From Prosopocoilus inquinatus (taxonomy: Eukaryota > Arthropoda > Insecta > Coleoptera > Lucanidae): 64,000 bases of DNA. This document shows, piece after piece, positions 45,126-55,439 of the stretch; position 1 is the stretch's first letter, and every line of letters begins with the position of its first letter. The notes beneath the pieces are model-generated. The model saw only the letters and a list, made by a program, of their open reading frames with translations, searched no databases and was not told the origin of the DNA. The translations under genes were made by a program, and so were the position numbers. The DNA lies in the NCBI GenBank assembly GCA_036172665.1, contig CM069872.1, positions 56,778,101 through 56,842,100 on the forward strand, in the 5' to 3' direction.

Positions 45126-46280
45126 TTATTAAGTTAGAATTCGTATTATCACTCATGAACAAAGAAAAGAATTCGGGCCACTTGTTCCGCGAACGGTACA
45201 AAAATTTAGTACTCGGACTGTATCGGACTCCTTCCCCTTTCACTCAATAACAATTCGATGCATCGCAAAGTACATTCGACGTAAAAAGCGTCCAACACTA
45301 AGTGGCCTGAATTCTTTTCCCTGCTCATGAAGAATACAAAACACGTTGCAGCGTTACGCAACGAGAAATTAGATCAAGGTCATTAATATCGCTGGAACAT
45401 CGGCGATAAAAGAAATAATTATGTAAAGAGGATGAATCACGCAGAAGAGCCTTGATCGAATCTTGATGCTAGCAGAAATAGAATTAATCATCAAGGTCTT
45501 TCTCATTACCAAAGCTGACGTAGACCAAAAGGAGGTCATCTGATCCCAATCAATAGGTAGCTTTTCAAATCAGAAAGGAGTTCGACAAGACAGTTGCCCG
45601 AGGGGGTTTGCCACGACAGTTGCCCGAGGCAAGAACTCCTGTCTTCTAGAAAAGTGCTTCGGATCGATTCGATTCCGAATGTAATTCAGTTTGTGCGTCA
45701 CGAGTCATAAAGTTTTACAAAATCCTTTTTTTTAATCAGTCAATCTTCCAAATTTATTTTAATTTAAAAGTGTACCTAAGAAGCATCCACGATCGGCAAG
45801 GGTGAGTTTAAATAACAAAGATCTAACAAAGGTTCTTAGATATAAACTGATTCTTGTTAATCTTTCCTTCTCGCTTTCATACTGTAGTTTTAATTTTATG
45901 TCAATTGTTAAATTTTACTTAGTTAATTAATTTAATTAAATTCTTCATTTCTATTTCGTTTGTAATTTTTTCGTTATTGTACTAAAAATTACTTTTTTTT
46001 TTGTTTGAATATATTTTGTGATTTAAAGTTTGGAATTTTTTTGATTTTATTTTTTTAAACGATGATAAGAAAGGATTATTAAGAGAACACAGAAAGAGTG
46101 GATAGTTTTCGACAATTCCAAAAACAAATATAAGTAGCCATTCGGGGAAAACGATTTGGAAATCGACTTCTGGCTTTCCTTGCTGAAACCAGGGCGCTAC
46201 TAACAAAGAAATCGAAATTCAATATGTACGAATTGCTGAAAGAAAATGAGATGAAAAGCGAGTTTCCAACCTCCGTCCGG
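45126..46280. other. Spacer, no gene recognised
   Basis: AT-rich DNA on the right of the Tigger element. One local duplication, CACGACAGTTGCCCGAGG, lies near 45588-45625. Nothing coding is evident. Confidence 0.45.
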
Positions 46281-47010
46281 ACGTGCGTTCTACATTGCTT
46301 CTTCGCTTAAAGTACATAGTTTTCTAGTTCGACCAAAAGATGGCGCCGGCGCTTTCTCCGAATGATTTCTGTCGTACTACATTTTCAATTAAATTCGAGA
46401 AAAAAAAATGCTTTTACTGAAAAGCTTCCCGTTAAGGCAACTTTAATTTTCAGACAAGAGAAGATGAATGACCGAAGAGATGGCGCTCGATATAAGTTCA
46501 CACCGAGACATATTTTGTTTTATCTTAGAGTCGATTTGGTTAAAATAATATTGCAAAGGCGGAAGCGGAAGTTCTCGCTGAAAATTTCAAACGTCATGAA
46601 ATTTGGAAGAATTTCATTATTTGTCAATAGATGGCGCTCTCTAAATAATGCCATCACGGCGTGCTTTTTAATTTAATTTTAAAATCGAAATCTTTGCCGA
46701 AGAGTTCCCTTGTTTTGCCCAAAATATTATTGCAAACGCGGAAGCGGGCAGTAGTTGTTGCTGCGAATGCCGCTTGAAATCAGAAGAAAAGAAAATTGTT
46801 TTCATTTTTGGTCAAGAGATGGCGCTCTCTGGTATAATCCGATCACGGCTTGGTTTCAGATTCGTTAATTTAATTTTGAAATCGAACCCACCCTTCGCAA
46901 GGCGTTGATTTTCGCTGAGGATCTCAGCGGGTGGTTGAATTGCTGCGATCGGAAGTTGTTTTACTCTACTGGTCAAGAGATGGCGCTGTGAAAAATTCTT
47001 TACGCCTCGA
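46280..47010 (+). repeat. AGATGGCGC cluster B (forward orientation)
   Basis: Forward cores at about 46337, 46477, 46628, 46816 and 46977 (steps 140, 151, 188 and 161), each preceded by CAA[G/T]AG, CAAAAG or GAAGAG and mostly followed by CTC. Flanking words such as TTAAAGTACATAGTTTTCTAG also occur before the isolated core at 42726, so the family extends to the left of the Tigger insertion. Confidence 0.6.
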
Positions 47011-47920
47011 CTTCGATCTTCAAGGTTAATTTCGAGCAATTAATTCTGATTTTCGAAAATCTCTTCTTCATTAAAATTTTCCCTGATCTCTTATTTATGA
47101 AAATTTTCGAAATTTTTTTTTTTACTTATTAAAATTTTCGAAAATCTCGCTCTTGTTTCTTAAAATCTTCGAAAATCTCTTATTTCTTAAAATTTTACTG
47201 ATCTCTTGTTTATTGACATATTTATTAGTTGTAAAATTCGACATTTTTTAAGTTGAACTCGACGATCGATCTAACAGGATCCGAAGAAATAGGTTAGGTT
47301 TGACAGTTTTGCAGATACGACCGTCAACTGTTTTTTTTTTCTTGTGGACGCCATCTTGGATATTCATACCACGTGATACGAGAATAAAATTTAAATACGA
47401 CCTCATCATGGACTTTACGCTTTCGTTTCAAAACAAACAAAAAAAAAATCAAGTTACTGCAAAATATTTTCAAAAAAATATATATATATATATCTAGTAG
47501 GCGGATACTTATAAACATCCAGAACTGAAATTAAAATTAAAAAATCTTATTCAAGTATAGCACGTATTTATTTACGTCAAAGAAAAATTCACAGTAATCT
47601 AATATTTTGTTTTAACAAAAGCAGTGTGAATATCGAAGATAACGTCCGTTAGAAAAAAAAAAAAAAAACAGTTGAGAATCGTACCTGGAAAACTGTCAAT
47701 TCTAACCTATGTTTGCTGACGGTATTGAATTTCCCATCGAATTTATTTAACATGAAAACATCGAATTTTGTGATTCTATTTGAATAAATAATTAAGATAT
47801 TCGAGATTTTCGACAGTGAGAATTTTTAATTCATTGAAGATTTTTCAAAAACGAATGCAAATCTAAAAGATTTTTTTGGACATTTTTATAAACAACAAAA
47901 TAGCGTAACTTTTTTTTTTT
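47010..47920. other. AT-rich spacer with short repeats
   Basis: AAATTTTCGAAAATCTC-like words recur near 47055-47190, and an AT microsatellite lies at about 47476-47494. A possible hairpin involves CTGTCAAACC-related words near 47300 and 47690. No gene is seen. Confidence 0.45.
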
Positions 47921-47923
47921 TTT

Positions 47924-48125
47924 ATAAAACAGCGACCTCCTACGATCGCTTTTTGACCTGACATTGCAGTAGGATAATAATGATGTAATTGGACAAGTCG
48001 TTTTTGGTTTGCAATGAGAATGTCGAGCTACGTCTCTGCTGATGAGGCCCCAAACAGGGCTGAAACAGCTGTACAGAGGCTGCCCGAGGTTTTCACTGCA
48101 ATCAAAAACGATTTGCAACAAAATT
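47924..48125 (+). mobile_element. Hammerhead-bearing small element, copy 1
   Basis: It starts with ATAAAACAGCGACCTCCTAC and CTTTTTGACCTGACATTGCA, common to all copies. A 150-base module follows whose ends are inverted: CAAGTCGTTTTTGGTTTGCA at the left and TGCAATCAAAAACGATTTGC at the right. The centre of the module holds a hammerhead motif. There is no reading frame of note, so the element is non-autonomous. Confidence 0.75.
48032..48080 (+). ncRNA. Hammerhead ribozyme (type I), copy 1
   Basis: Stem I is GTCTCTG (48032-48038) with CAGAGGC (48074-48080), seven pairs including one G-U. The core CTGATGA is at 48039-48045. Stem II is GGCCC / GGGCT around the loop CAAACA (one G-U). GAAA follows at 48062-48065. 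Stem III is a single C-G pair capped by AGCT. The cleavage triplet is GTA, with scission expected after 48073. All conserved hammerhead positions (CUGANGA, GAAA, UH) are present. Outside stem I, CGAG/CTCG pairs resume after an internal loop, as in natural type I ribozymes. A very short stem III with a palindromic AGCU loop is known from retroelement-associated minimal hammerheads, which act best as dimers. Activity is inferred. Confidence 0.8.
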
Positions 48126-49345
48126 TAGTTTTTTTTTTTTTTATAATTTAACCGTCATTGGGGCGTATTCTGGTCACTTACTAACGGTCTGTTAGAATTT
48201 AGAGGTCCTTTAAAATTTAAAATAGGGTTCCGTGATTGGTTGTTTTACCGCAAAGCAATAAAATTTAACACACCGTTAAATTTTGTACCGCGGTTTCGAT
48301 ATCGGCTTTGTATCTCTTATAGTTTACGAGATTCCCATGTTGTTCTTTAAATACTTGTAACTCTGTATAGGTCCACCCTGTAAGAAGCAAATCTTTTTAG
48401 GTACAACCCTGTATGTGAGAAATATCTCGTGGATGGTAATTCCTCTTCCGAATCGTTTTGTTTACTTAATTTTGTTGCTGTTGTTGTTCGACGTGGTGAA
48501 GATGAAGAAGAAATTCCAAAGAGAAAAGGATCAGCAGTCACAGCTGGTAGAAACCGTTCGGAACGTATCTAGTAGAGGCGGCCCCCGGCGTTTGCACGCC
48601 ACTTACACAAAGTAGTAATCACGGCGGAAATTTTCTATTATGGCGGCCGACTTTTATGATTCCGCGCGCGCATATAAATATTAATTTACGCGCGCCGGAT
48701 AATTGTGAAGCTCGTTGGCGGCGGCGATTTGTTTTCGACGCGGATAGTTTTCGTGTATGTGTGTGTGTTTGTGTGTGTGAGTGTGCGGCTGCGGCGGACG
48801 TCGGATGACCCGAGGTAACATGAAATGAGTAATTTAATTTAAAAACAGTGTAGGTGAGCGGCGGCGACTTCAAAGGAATCGTAAGCCTCTTATTATCTGC
48901 TACTGTCGGCAGGAGGATGGTGCCCCCCCTCGGGCCTCCCCTCCCCCTCGTTCGGCCGTTCGCCGCGTTCAGTAACGACCTTACTACTCCTTGCTCTAAC
49001 GAATACGGCTTTGTTTTTACCGCATTTTTATATCCGACTCAACTAACGAACTTATGAGCCCATATGGCGCTCCGACCGACCGACCGACGTATACACGTAC
49101 ACACACACACACACACACGACCTTGTTTGTGTACGACACGGAGGAGAGAAAAAAAAAGAACAAAACAACATCGCACATTCTTGCACACCACTTCCATTTC
49201 ACGAATTCGTTTCTCTCGCGCAAATTTCAGAAAAAACGCGGAGATTTCAATGCGACGGTAGGCGACGAACCCGTCGTCGCCGAAGGCTTTGGCTTTTAAA
49301 TAATTATGCTTTTTGTATTTTTTTTTTTTTTTTGAAATTATTATT
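48126..49345. other. Spacer with CA microsatellites
   Basis: It contains words common at insect transposon ends (CACCCTGTA, CAACCCTGTAT near 48374-48414). A GC-rich island lies at about 48570-48740, with GT and CA runs near 48755-48780 and 49096-49120. Short frames here are chance or microsatellite-derived. Confidence 0.4.
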
Positions 49346-49445
49346 AGGTGTTTGTTATCGCAGTAGGTCGTAACTTTAAGTTGGCAAGACAAGATTTAAC
49401 TAAATGTCATTATCACGTACGTCAAATTGAAATTATTAGTATTTG
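49346..49445 (+). repeat. Left copy of a 95-base direct repeat flanking the MULE
   Basis: GTTTGTTATCGCAGTAGG, ACTTTAAGTTGGCAAGACAA and TCACGTACGTCAAATTG recur with a few substitutions at about 51462-51556. The two copies bracket the MULE-like element, so the element either inserted into a tandemly repeated unit or duplicated a long segment. Confidence 0.65.
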
Positions 49446-49708
49446 GTATTTGGGATACATACTAGTTGACTCCGGTGGTTAATTTTTAATCTTCCCATAG
49501 AAAGAGGTTACAGATAAGTTGGCTCCGAAGACGTGTGCTAATTGGCTCCGAAGATTTGTGCTAGTGCCCAGTATTTACATTCTAAAACCTTCCAGAAATT
49601 CTTATTATTATAAATTCTTTCAGTAAGAAGGAATAATCAAAATATCCCCGTAGATAACATTACAATGATATATGACACAATGATAATTAGTTCACTTGGA
49701 CATTCACA

Positions 49709-49921
49709 ATGGAACTTATCGAAGAAATGTTGAGTGAAAAAGGGAAACCTGTAATCGTTTTGAATAATTTTAAATATAATTTCCACAAGATATTATGTGA
49801 GAATCTGCAAAGAGAGCAATGTGCAAAACGTGGGTGTAAGTCATTCCTTAAAACTCACGGTTCAAATGACAATATGATAGAACACAACGAAGTACATAAC
49901 CTGCACGGTCCAAATCTTTAA
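49709..49921 (+). pseudogene. FLYWCH zinc-finger domain of the MULE
   Basis: From ATG 49709 a 70-residue frame encodes a near-complete FLYWCH domain: the segment MLSEKGKPVIVLNNFKYNFH, the cysteine pair CAKRGC and the histidines in EHNEVHNLH. FLYWCH domains usually head MULE transposases or host proteins derived from them. The frame stops at 49919-49921 before the transposase part. This might be a splice or a decay boundary, so I class it as part of a broken gene. Confidence 0.7.
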
Positions 49922-50088
49922 ACAGACACAAATTAAGCAACGGTTAACAGAAAAGCAGCTAGCGATATATGAATAGCATCCATGTTAAAACGAATAAAGG
50001 TGAAATATTTCTTGGTAAAAATGATATAGATAATAGATAGATAATTTTGTGGCTTTCTCGTGCCAGAACAACTTAAAATTTTTAACAT

Positions 50089-50370
50089 ATAAAATAGCGA
50101 CATCTTACTATCGCTTTTTGACCTAACATTGCAGTAGGATAGACAAATTGAAGCGGGATTTGCTCCTAATGAGTCCCCCATGCAAGGCGGCCATGCTTGC
50201 TGTCAAAGCATAATGAAAGATTTTAGAAAAATTTTGTGCAAATCGTTTTTGATTGCAGTGAGAACCTCGAGCAGCCTCTGGACAGCTGTTTCAGCCCTGC
50301 TTGGGCTTCTTCAGCAGAAACGTAGCTCGACATTCCCACTGCAGACCAAAAACGACTTGCCAAAAAAAAT
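50089..50370 (-). mobile_element. Hammerhead-bearing small element, copy 2, nested in the MULE
   Basis: The left piece (ATAAAATAGCGACATCTTAC to GTAGGATAGACAAATTG) is in the same direction as in copy 3. The hammerhead module at about 50238-50362 is inverted relative to it. Between them is about 75 bases not seen in the other copies. The element separates the FLYWCH frame from the MULE transposase domain, so it inserted after the MULE. Confidence 0.7.
50274..50321 (-). ncRNA. Hammerhead ribozyme (type I), copy 2
   Basis: On the minus strand: stem I GTTTCTG (50321-50315) with CAGAGGC (50280-50274); core CTGAAGA, allowed because the fifth core position is variable; stem II AGCCC / GGGCT with loop AAGCA; GAAA; the C-G pair with AGCT loop; triplet GTC, cleavage expected just before CAGAGGC. 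The T for C change in stem I converts a C-G into a U-G pair, so pairing is kept. In stem II the first pair is A-U where copy 1 has G-U. Confidence 0.82.
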
Positions 50371-50384
50371 TTTTAAGTAAGGTG

Positions 50385-51188
50385 TCAACAATTTACGTTG
50401 ATGGAACATTTAAATGTGCAGCAACATTTTTTTTATCAACTTCTTACTGTCCATGGCCTGGAAAACGAACACTACATCCCCCTCGCCTTTTTTTTTGTTA
50501 CCGAATAAGCAAATTCACTCTTATGTAGCAGGTCTTCAACTTTCTGAAAAACGATTGCGAAATATTAAATTTGCATTTAGATCCTGCAACTGTCTACGCC
50601 GATTTTGAGGATTTTGAGCTCAACATCCATAAGGCTGTCGATAGTGTTATATTATCTGCTGAAGTAAAAGGATGCAGATTTCACCAAATAAAACAATTTA
50701 ATTAATGTTTTCTACAATTATAGGTGGCGAAAAGTACAAGAATTGGGCCTAGACCCAAACTACGCAAAAGAGTCGGACAATGGAAAATATCCGCAGTACA
50801 TTTTTGGCCTCCCATTTTTGGAACCAGCCGATGTGGGAGATTGCTTCGCATTAGACCTTGCTGAAATTCAACCTGACAACAAAAAAGTTAAGGATTTTGC
50901 TGATTGGTGGACACAAATGTATCTGAGGAGGCACAATTTCCACCATCTATGTGGGCTGAATGTAGTTCCTCGCTAGAACGTATTACCAACGCAAGTGAAT
51001 CGTTTCACTCTAAATTTAATTCTCTGTTTTATATGGCACAACCTAACATATCAGTTTATCGAAATTGTAAAAGAATGTTCAGATTGACACTTTATACCTA
51101 CATTAAAATCAACAGTTCATCTGTTAAAAAGAAAGAATACAGGAAAGAAATTATTTCAAAAAAACATTCCATTGATACCACAAAATAA
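50385..51188 (+). pseudogene. MULE transposase domain, frameshifted
   Basis: Recognisable pieces lie in different frames. VDGTFKCAATFF (50397-50432) holds the first catalytic-type Asp. FFLLPNKQIHSYVAGLQL follows a frameshift at a T-run. A VYADFEDFELNIHKAV segment is near 50600-50640. After a gap, FGLPFLEPADVGDCFALDL (50791-50860) precedes SMWAECSSSLERITNASESF (50940-51005) and a further FHSKFNSLFYMAQPNI. This order matches insect FLYWCH/MULE transposases. At least two frameshifts show it is dead. Confidence 0.75.
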
Positions 51189-51457
51189 AACTGTTAAAGC
51201 AAAACATAATTTCAAATTTTGAGTTTGTGAAATGTATGTCTCTAAGGTACAAACCTTAACAGAAATAATTTAGATACCTAAATTACAAGTAAATAAATTT
51301 ATTTTATACTAAATTTTCTGTTTAATCTTCCTTAATCTTATAAATACATCGGAGCCAATTGTTATACGAAGAGGGAGCCAACTAGTATAAGGTACGGGAG
51401 CCAACTCATCTACCACCTTTTTTTCAAAACTGACCGCGGGAGCCAACAAGTGTGTTC

Positions 51458-51560
51458 CGGGTATTTGTTATCGTAGTAGGCCGTGATTTTAAGTTGGCAA
51501 GACAAGGTTTATCTAAATTTCGTTTTCACGTACGCCAAATTGCGATTGTGACAGTTCACG
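51458..51560 (+). repeat. Right copy of the direct repeat flanking the MULE
   Basis: TTTGTTATCGTAGTAGGCCG through TCACGTACGCCAAATTG repeats the sequence at 49346-49445, about 85-90 percent alike by eye. Confidence 0.65.
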
Positions 51561-51990
51561 TCAGACAAATTATGCAAATTTGGGCGGCATGAATGGATCT
51601 CGTAACGAACGAAAAAAAATTGCAACATTCGTAGTCACCTTAACATCCGAAATGAAATGACGTTTGTTTTAAAAACGATTCAAAAAAAATAATAATAATC
51701 CCGGTCCTCATATAAGAGATACTCCCAACTGTAAAGATAATATCCTTCCGTTGGCAACGCTGGCGCCGTCATCGTCTTTTCGGGTAAATTGAATTTATTG
51801 CTCCAAAAAAAGCCCGCATTCGTCTCTACAATTTTGTTCGATTTAATCTTAAAAGCGCACTTTACGATAATTATTGCAAGCAAATAAACGAGTAAACAAA
51901 AGACGACCGAGTGGTAAATGGAACGAAAGAAGCGAAACAAGAACAAAGGTCCTTTTAGACTAAAAAAAATATACCTAGAAAAATATTATA
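51561..51990. other. Spacer, no gene recognised
   Basis: An 88-codon minus-strand frame (51680-51946) has one hydrophobic segment but no recognisable domain or splice context. I do not annotate it as a gene. Confidence 0.4.
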
Positions 51991-53190
51991 AATTGAACAT
52001 CGTTAAAAAGAAACGGCAAGAACGGCGATCGACGAATTAGGAAAAGAAAACGAACACGCAAAACAAAAGACGAGATCGACGGGCGGGCGAAACGTCACTA
52101 AAAAGAAGCAAAAACAGCGATCCACCACGTATTAAGAAAAAAAAAAAGACAAATGCAAAACAAAAGAGAGACGATCGAGAGGTGAACGAAGCGAAAGAAG
52201 CGAAACGAGAGCAAGAATTGTTCCGATTAAAAAAAAAAACAAAAAGGAAGGCGATCGAGAGGCGAACGGAACGAAAGGAGCGAAACGAGAACAAAAATTG
52301 AAGCAAATAAATAAGCGAACAAAAGACGATCGAGAGGCGAACGAAATGAAAGAAGCAAAAACGAGAACAAATTGAAATTGAAGCGAATAAATAAGCAGAA
52401 GCAAACAAAAGACGATCGAGAGATGAACGAAACGAAAGGAGCGAAGCGAGAACGAAAATCGATTCGATTAAAAAAAAAAAAAAAATACGAGTGTTAAAAA
52501 TAAAACGTCGATCGTTGAAACGAAAAGCAAAAACAACGATCTGCGAATCAGGAGAGAAAAAAAAAACACACAAACACGCAAAACAAGAGACGATCGAGAG
52601 GCGAACGAAATGGAAGTAAAACGAGAAAGAAAATCGTTTCTATTAAAAAAAAAAACGTTAAAAACAAAACTCGGTTAAAAAGAATGAAAAACAACGATCG
52701 CCGATTTAGGAAAAGAAAAACCGAACGGGCGAAACAAAAGACGATCGAGCGAGATGAACGAAATCGTTTCGATTAAAAATAAAACGTCGTTAAAAATAAG
52801 CAAAAACAGCGGTAGACGAATTAAGAGAAAAGCAACGCGCAAGACAAAAGGAGATCGAGAGGTGAACGAAATGAAAAAAAGTGAAACGAGAAAAAAGATC
52901 GTTTCATTAAAAAAAAAAAAAAAAACAATACGTCAAAAATAAAAGAAAAAAACGAGCAAAATTTCGACGAATTAAGAACAAAGAAAAAACACGCGAAACA
53001 AAAGGCGAACGTTAAAACAAATAAAAAAAAACTTTCTGGAGAGATCTGTAGACAGAAATTAAAAAAAAAATAAATAAAAGAAAAACCGAGACCCCGAAAT
53101 AATAATAATAATAATAATGAAAACAAAAAAAAAACAAAAACAAAAACAGAACACGATCGAGCGACGACTTAAACGTAAAAAAGAGATGAA
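51990..53190 (+). repeat. Purine-rich degenerate repeats with GACGATCGAGAGGCGAACGAA
   Basis: AAAAGACGATCGAGAGGTGA, CGAACGAAACGAAAGAAGCG and AAACGAGAACAAAAATTG recur about every 100 bases, with runs of A between. The minus-strand frames that cross it are Phe/Ser/Leu-rich shadows of this purine bias. Confidence 0.65.
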
Positions 53191-53193
53191 CAT

Positions 53194-53410
53194 ATAAAAT
53201 AGCGACATCTTACTATCGCTTTTTGACCTGACATTGCAGTAGGATAGACAAATTGCGAATAAATTGGGCAAGTCGTTTTTGGTCTGCGTTGGGAATGTCG
53301 AGCTACGTCTCTGCTGAAGAAGCCCCAAGCAGGGCTGAAATAGCTGTCCAGAGGCTGCTCGAGGTTCTCACTGCAATCAAAAACGATTTGCACAAAATTT
53401 TTCTAAAAAA
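53194..53410 (+). mobile_element. Hammerhead-bearing small element, copy 3
   Basis: It runs from ATAAAATAGCGACATCTTAC through GTAGGATAGACAAATTGCG to the inverted-ended module CAAGTCGTTTTTGGTCTGC...GCAATCAAAAACGATTTGC and an A-run. It is inserted in the purine-rich repeat block. Left part and hammerhead module are in the same relative direction as in copy 1. Confidence 0.75.
53307..53355 (+). ncRNA. Hammerhead ribozyme (type I), copy 3
   Basis: Stem I is GTCTCTG (53307-53313) with CAGAGGC (53349-53355). The core CTGAAGA is at 53314-53320. Stem II is AGCCC / GGGCT around CAAGCA, all Watson-Crick. GAAA is at 53337-53340. Stem III is a T-G pair capped by AGCT. The triplet is GTC with scission expected after 53348. 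Distal CGAG/CTCG pairing extends stem I beyond an internal loop. Confidence 0.82.
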
Positions 53411-53684
53411 AAAAAAAAAATTTTAGTAAAAAAGAGACGCAAGAAAATTTGCAGCAGAAGAACGAGAACAAAAGATTGATGAAAAAGCGCACATCTTCAT
53501 TGAAACAAAAGCAAGTAGAAATAAACAAAATGCGATTGGTAAATTTTCGATGACGTCAATCAATTGTCTCAATTTATGCGGGAAACAATCGTTGCCTATC
53601 GTCGATCCTCGCGAAATTTTAGGTCGAAAATCAACCGCGAGATGTCGTCGTCACGACCTAAAGTCGTTCGATTCCCGGTGTAAG

Positions 53685-53785
53685 ACGGAGTGGAGTTCTC
53701 GAGGGCGACTCTTTTGCTGAAGAGACCCCCAAACAGGGCCGAAACCGTCCACGGGATAGTTGCAATCGAGACTGACATGCAAATT
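53685..53785 (+). mobile_element. Decayed relic of the hammerhead module
   Basis: GCTGAAGAGACCCCCAAACA, GGGCCGAAAC and ATAGTTGCAATCGAGACTGA align with the hammerhead module of the other copies. Here stem II has an A-C mismatch, stem III lost its AGCT loop (GAAACCGTC) and stem I pairs poorly. The ribozyme is therefore probably inactive. Confidence 0.6.
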
Positions 53786-55435
53786 CTTTTTTTTTTTTAT
53801 TATCATTCCTGCAATTTACTAATCTCAAAACAAAACAAGCGTGTAAAGAAAATATTTTTTAGAGGATCAAAATAATTTTTTTTTTTGAGCCTCGCGAGAA
53901 ACTTCAGTGCTTCAGAAAGAAACTGTCGCTGAAAATATATGTTTGGGAATCGCTGCTCCGTGGCGAGTATGAAAGGCGATCGATTATGGGAAAGAGTGAA
54001 AGAGAGAAAGAGAAAGAAGGGAAAATGGTTTCTTTTTCCGTGGTGCCCGTGCCTGCAGGAGCTTCCACATTTTTGTGCTCTTGATTTGATTGTCCTGGAA
54101 GAACTCGAACGAGTTTATTGCACCGCCACGGAAATGTGCGACGTAGGCGGATCGACCCCGCTTGTACCGAAGAAGGAAAAGAAGAAGAGGCAGAAGAAGA
54201 CAGGTGCTATAAATCTCGACAACAGCTGGACACTGACACTGTCAACATTGGGGCAGGTCGCGCACACTAAATCAACAACAGTCAGCAGACAAAAGCGTAA
54301 CGCAAGTTGCCTTCTTCGTCTCTTACACAATCTGTTTTGTACTTGTTAGAATTTGCATTCTTTTTTTCTTCTTTTTGTTTTTAATCGAATGCGATTTGCT
54401 TTTTCATAATTCCTCGAGTCGAGTGAGTCACGACCAAGAAGAGAAGAAAAAGAAGAAGGCAAAGCAGCATCAATCGATTTCGTTCTTCCCGTTTATTTAT
54501 TGATTATTGCGTTCGGCTTCCGTGTGCGAGGCTAATTTATTATTAAAACCGTCTCGCGAACCTCTTCCACAAAAAAAAAAAAAAACAAAAAAAAAGTGGA
54601 CCCAGCCGAAATTTCACGTTTATCCGACCATTAGGGGGGAACAGGTGGGCCCCGTCTTCATATATCGGAATGGCCATAATGAATTTTTAATGGTTATACC
54701 CTCCGACGAACGTCCGTCGGGCAGGTCTCATCGGGTTTTAATTAAAGCCTGCTTTATTCGGGGTTATTATTAAGGGGCCGACTTTTTCTCCCCCACCTCC
54801 CCCTCAAAAAAAAAAAAGACGCTCTTCTTAATCCTTGTTTACTGCAAATTAACTCGCGCCGTTTGGGTTTTCTCGGAGCGCGGGATTTACCTAAGTAGAA
54901 GAAGAACCGCACCATTAAATCTTTAAATTCTAAGGAAAATAAAAATTGTTACATTTTTGGTATCGGATGTTTTTATTACTAGAAACGACGCCCCCCCCCC
55001 CCCCCCCCGCCCGGATTTCTGCTTATTAAAGAGAGAGGTTACGGATTTCGCTCAATCGTGAAGTCCGCCCCTATTTGTTTGATGTTTAGTATTTTTTGCA
55101 GGACGATTTATTGAAGGAAAAAAAGATTAACAAATCAGAAATCAGTTAAATCGAGTAAAAGTAAAAGATATTATTACATAAAAAAAAATCAAAAATACTA
55201 CAATACAAAGAGGAGAGAATTTGTCTGACGAAAGAAGGGAAAATGAAAACGCCCTGCAGAAGTTAACAAGTGAGGACGACGCTTTCCCGAAACAAATGAA
55301 GAACGCACGTGTAGGAAATGAAGAATGAAAGTCGAAGAGACAAATGAAAAGCGACAAGAAGAAAAGCAGCTGAAAACTGAGACCGCAGTAAAATTAAAAA
55401 AAAAAAAAAACGATGTGCGTATTTAAATTAAAAAA
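53786..55435. other. Spacer with possible conserved segment
   Basis: A 136-codon frame at 53939-54349 has low-complexity Lys stretches and no recognised domain. At about 54490-54775 a non-repetitive AT/GC-mixed segment contains TTTTTAATGGTTATACCC and a CGACGAACGTCCGTCGG palindrome. It may be a conserved non-coding element. A C-run lies at 54990-55008. I see no gene. Confidence 0.35.
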
Positions 55436-55439
55436 ATTT

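Larger units (their letters stand above)
49450..51457 (+). mobile_element. Decayed FLYWCH/MULE transposon
   Basis: Motifs TTGGCTCCGAAG (about 49512, 49534) with a variant TTGACTCCGG (49464) near the left end, and GGAGCCAA (about 51351, 51379, 51405, 51440) near the right end, form subterminal inverted arrays. Between them lie a FLYWCH zinc finger and MULE transposase remnants in several frames. A hammerhead-bearing element is inserted at about 50089-50385. Ends and target duplication cannot be set to the base. Confidence 0.65.

Noticed and set aside
52037..53126. Minus-strand frames resembling multi-pass membrane proteins
   Set aside because: The hydrophobicity comes from TTT/TTC/TCT codons of a purine-rich repeat on the opposite strand.
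53939..54349. 136-codon plus-strand frame
   Set aside because: No recognisable domain, low-complexity Lys stretches, and no supporting splice sites or repeat-independent composition.
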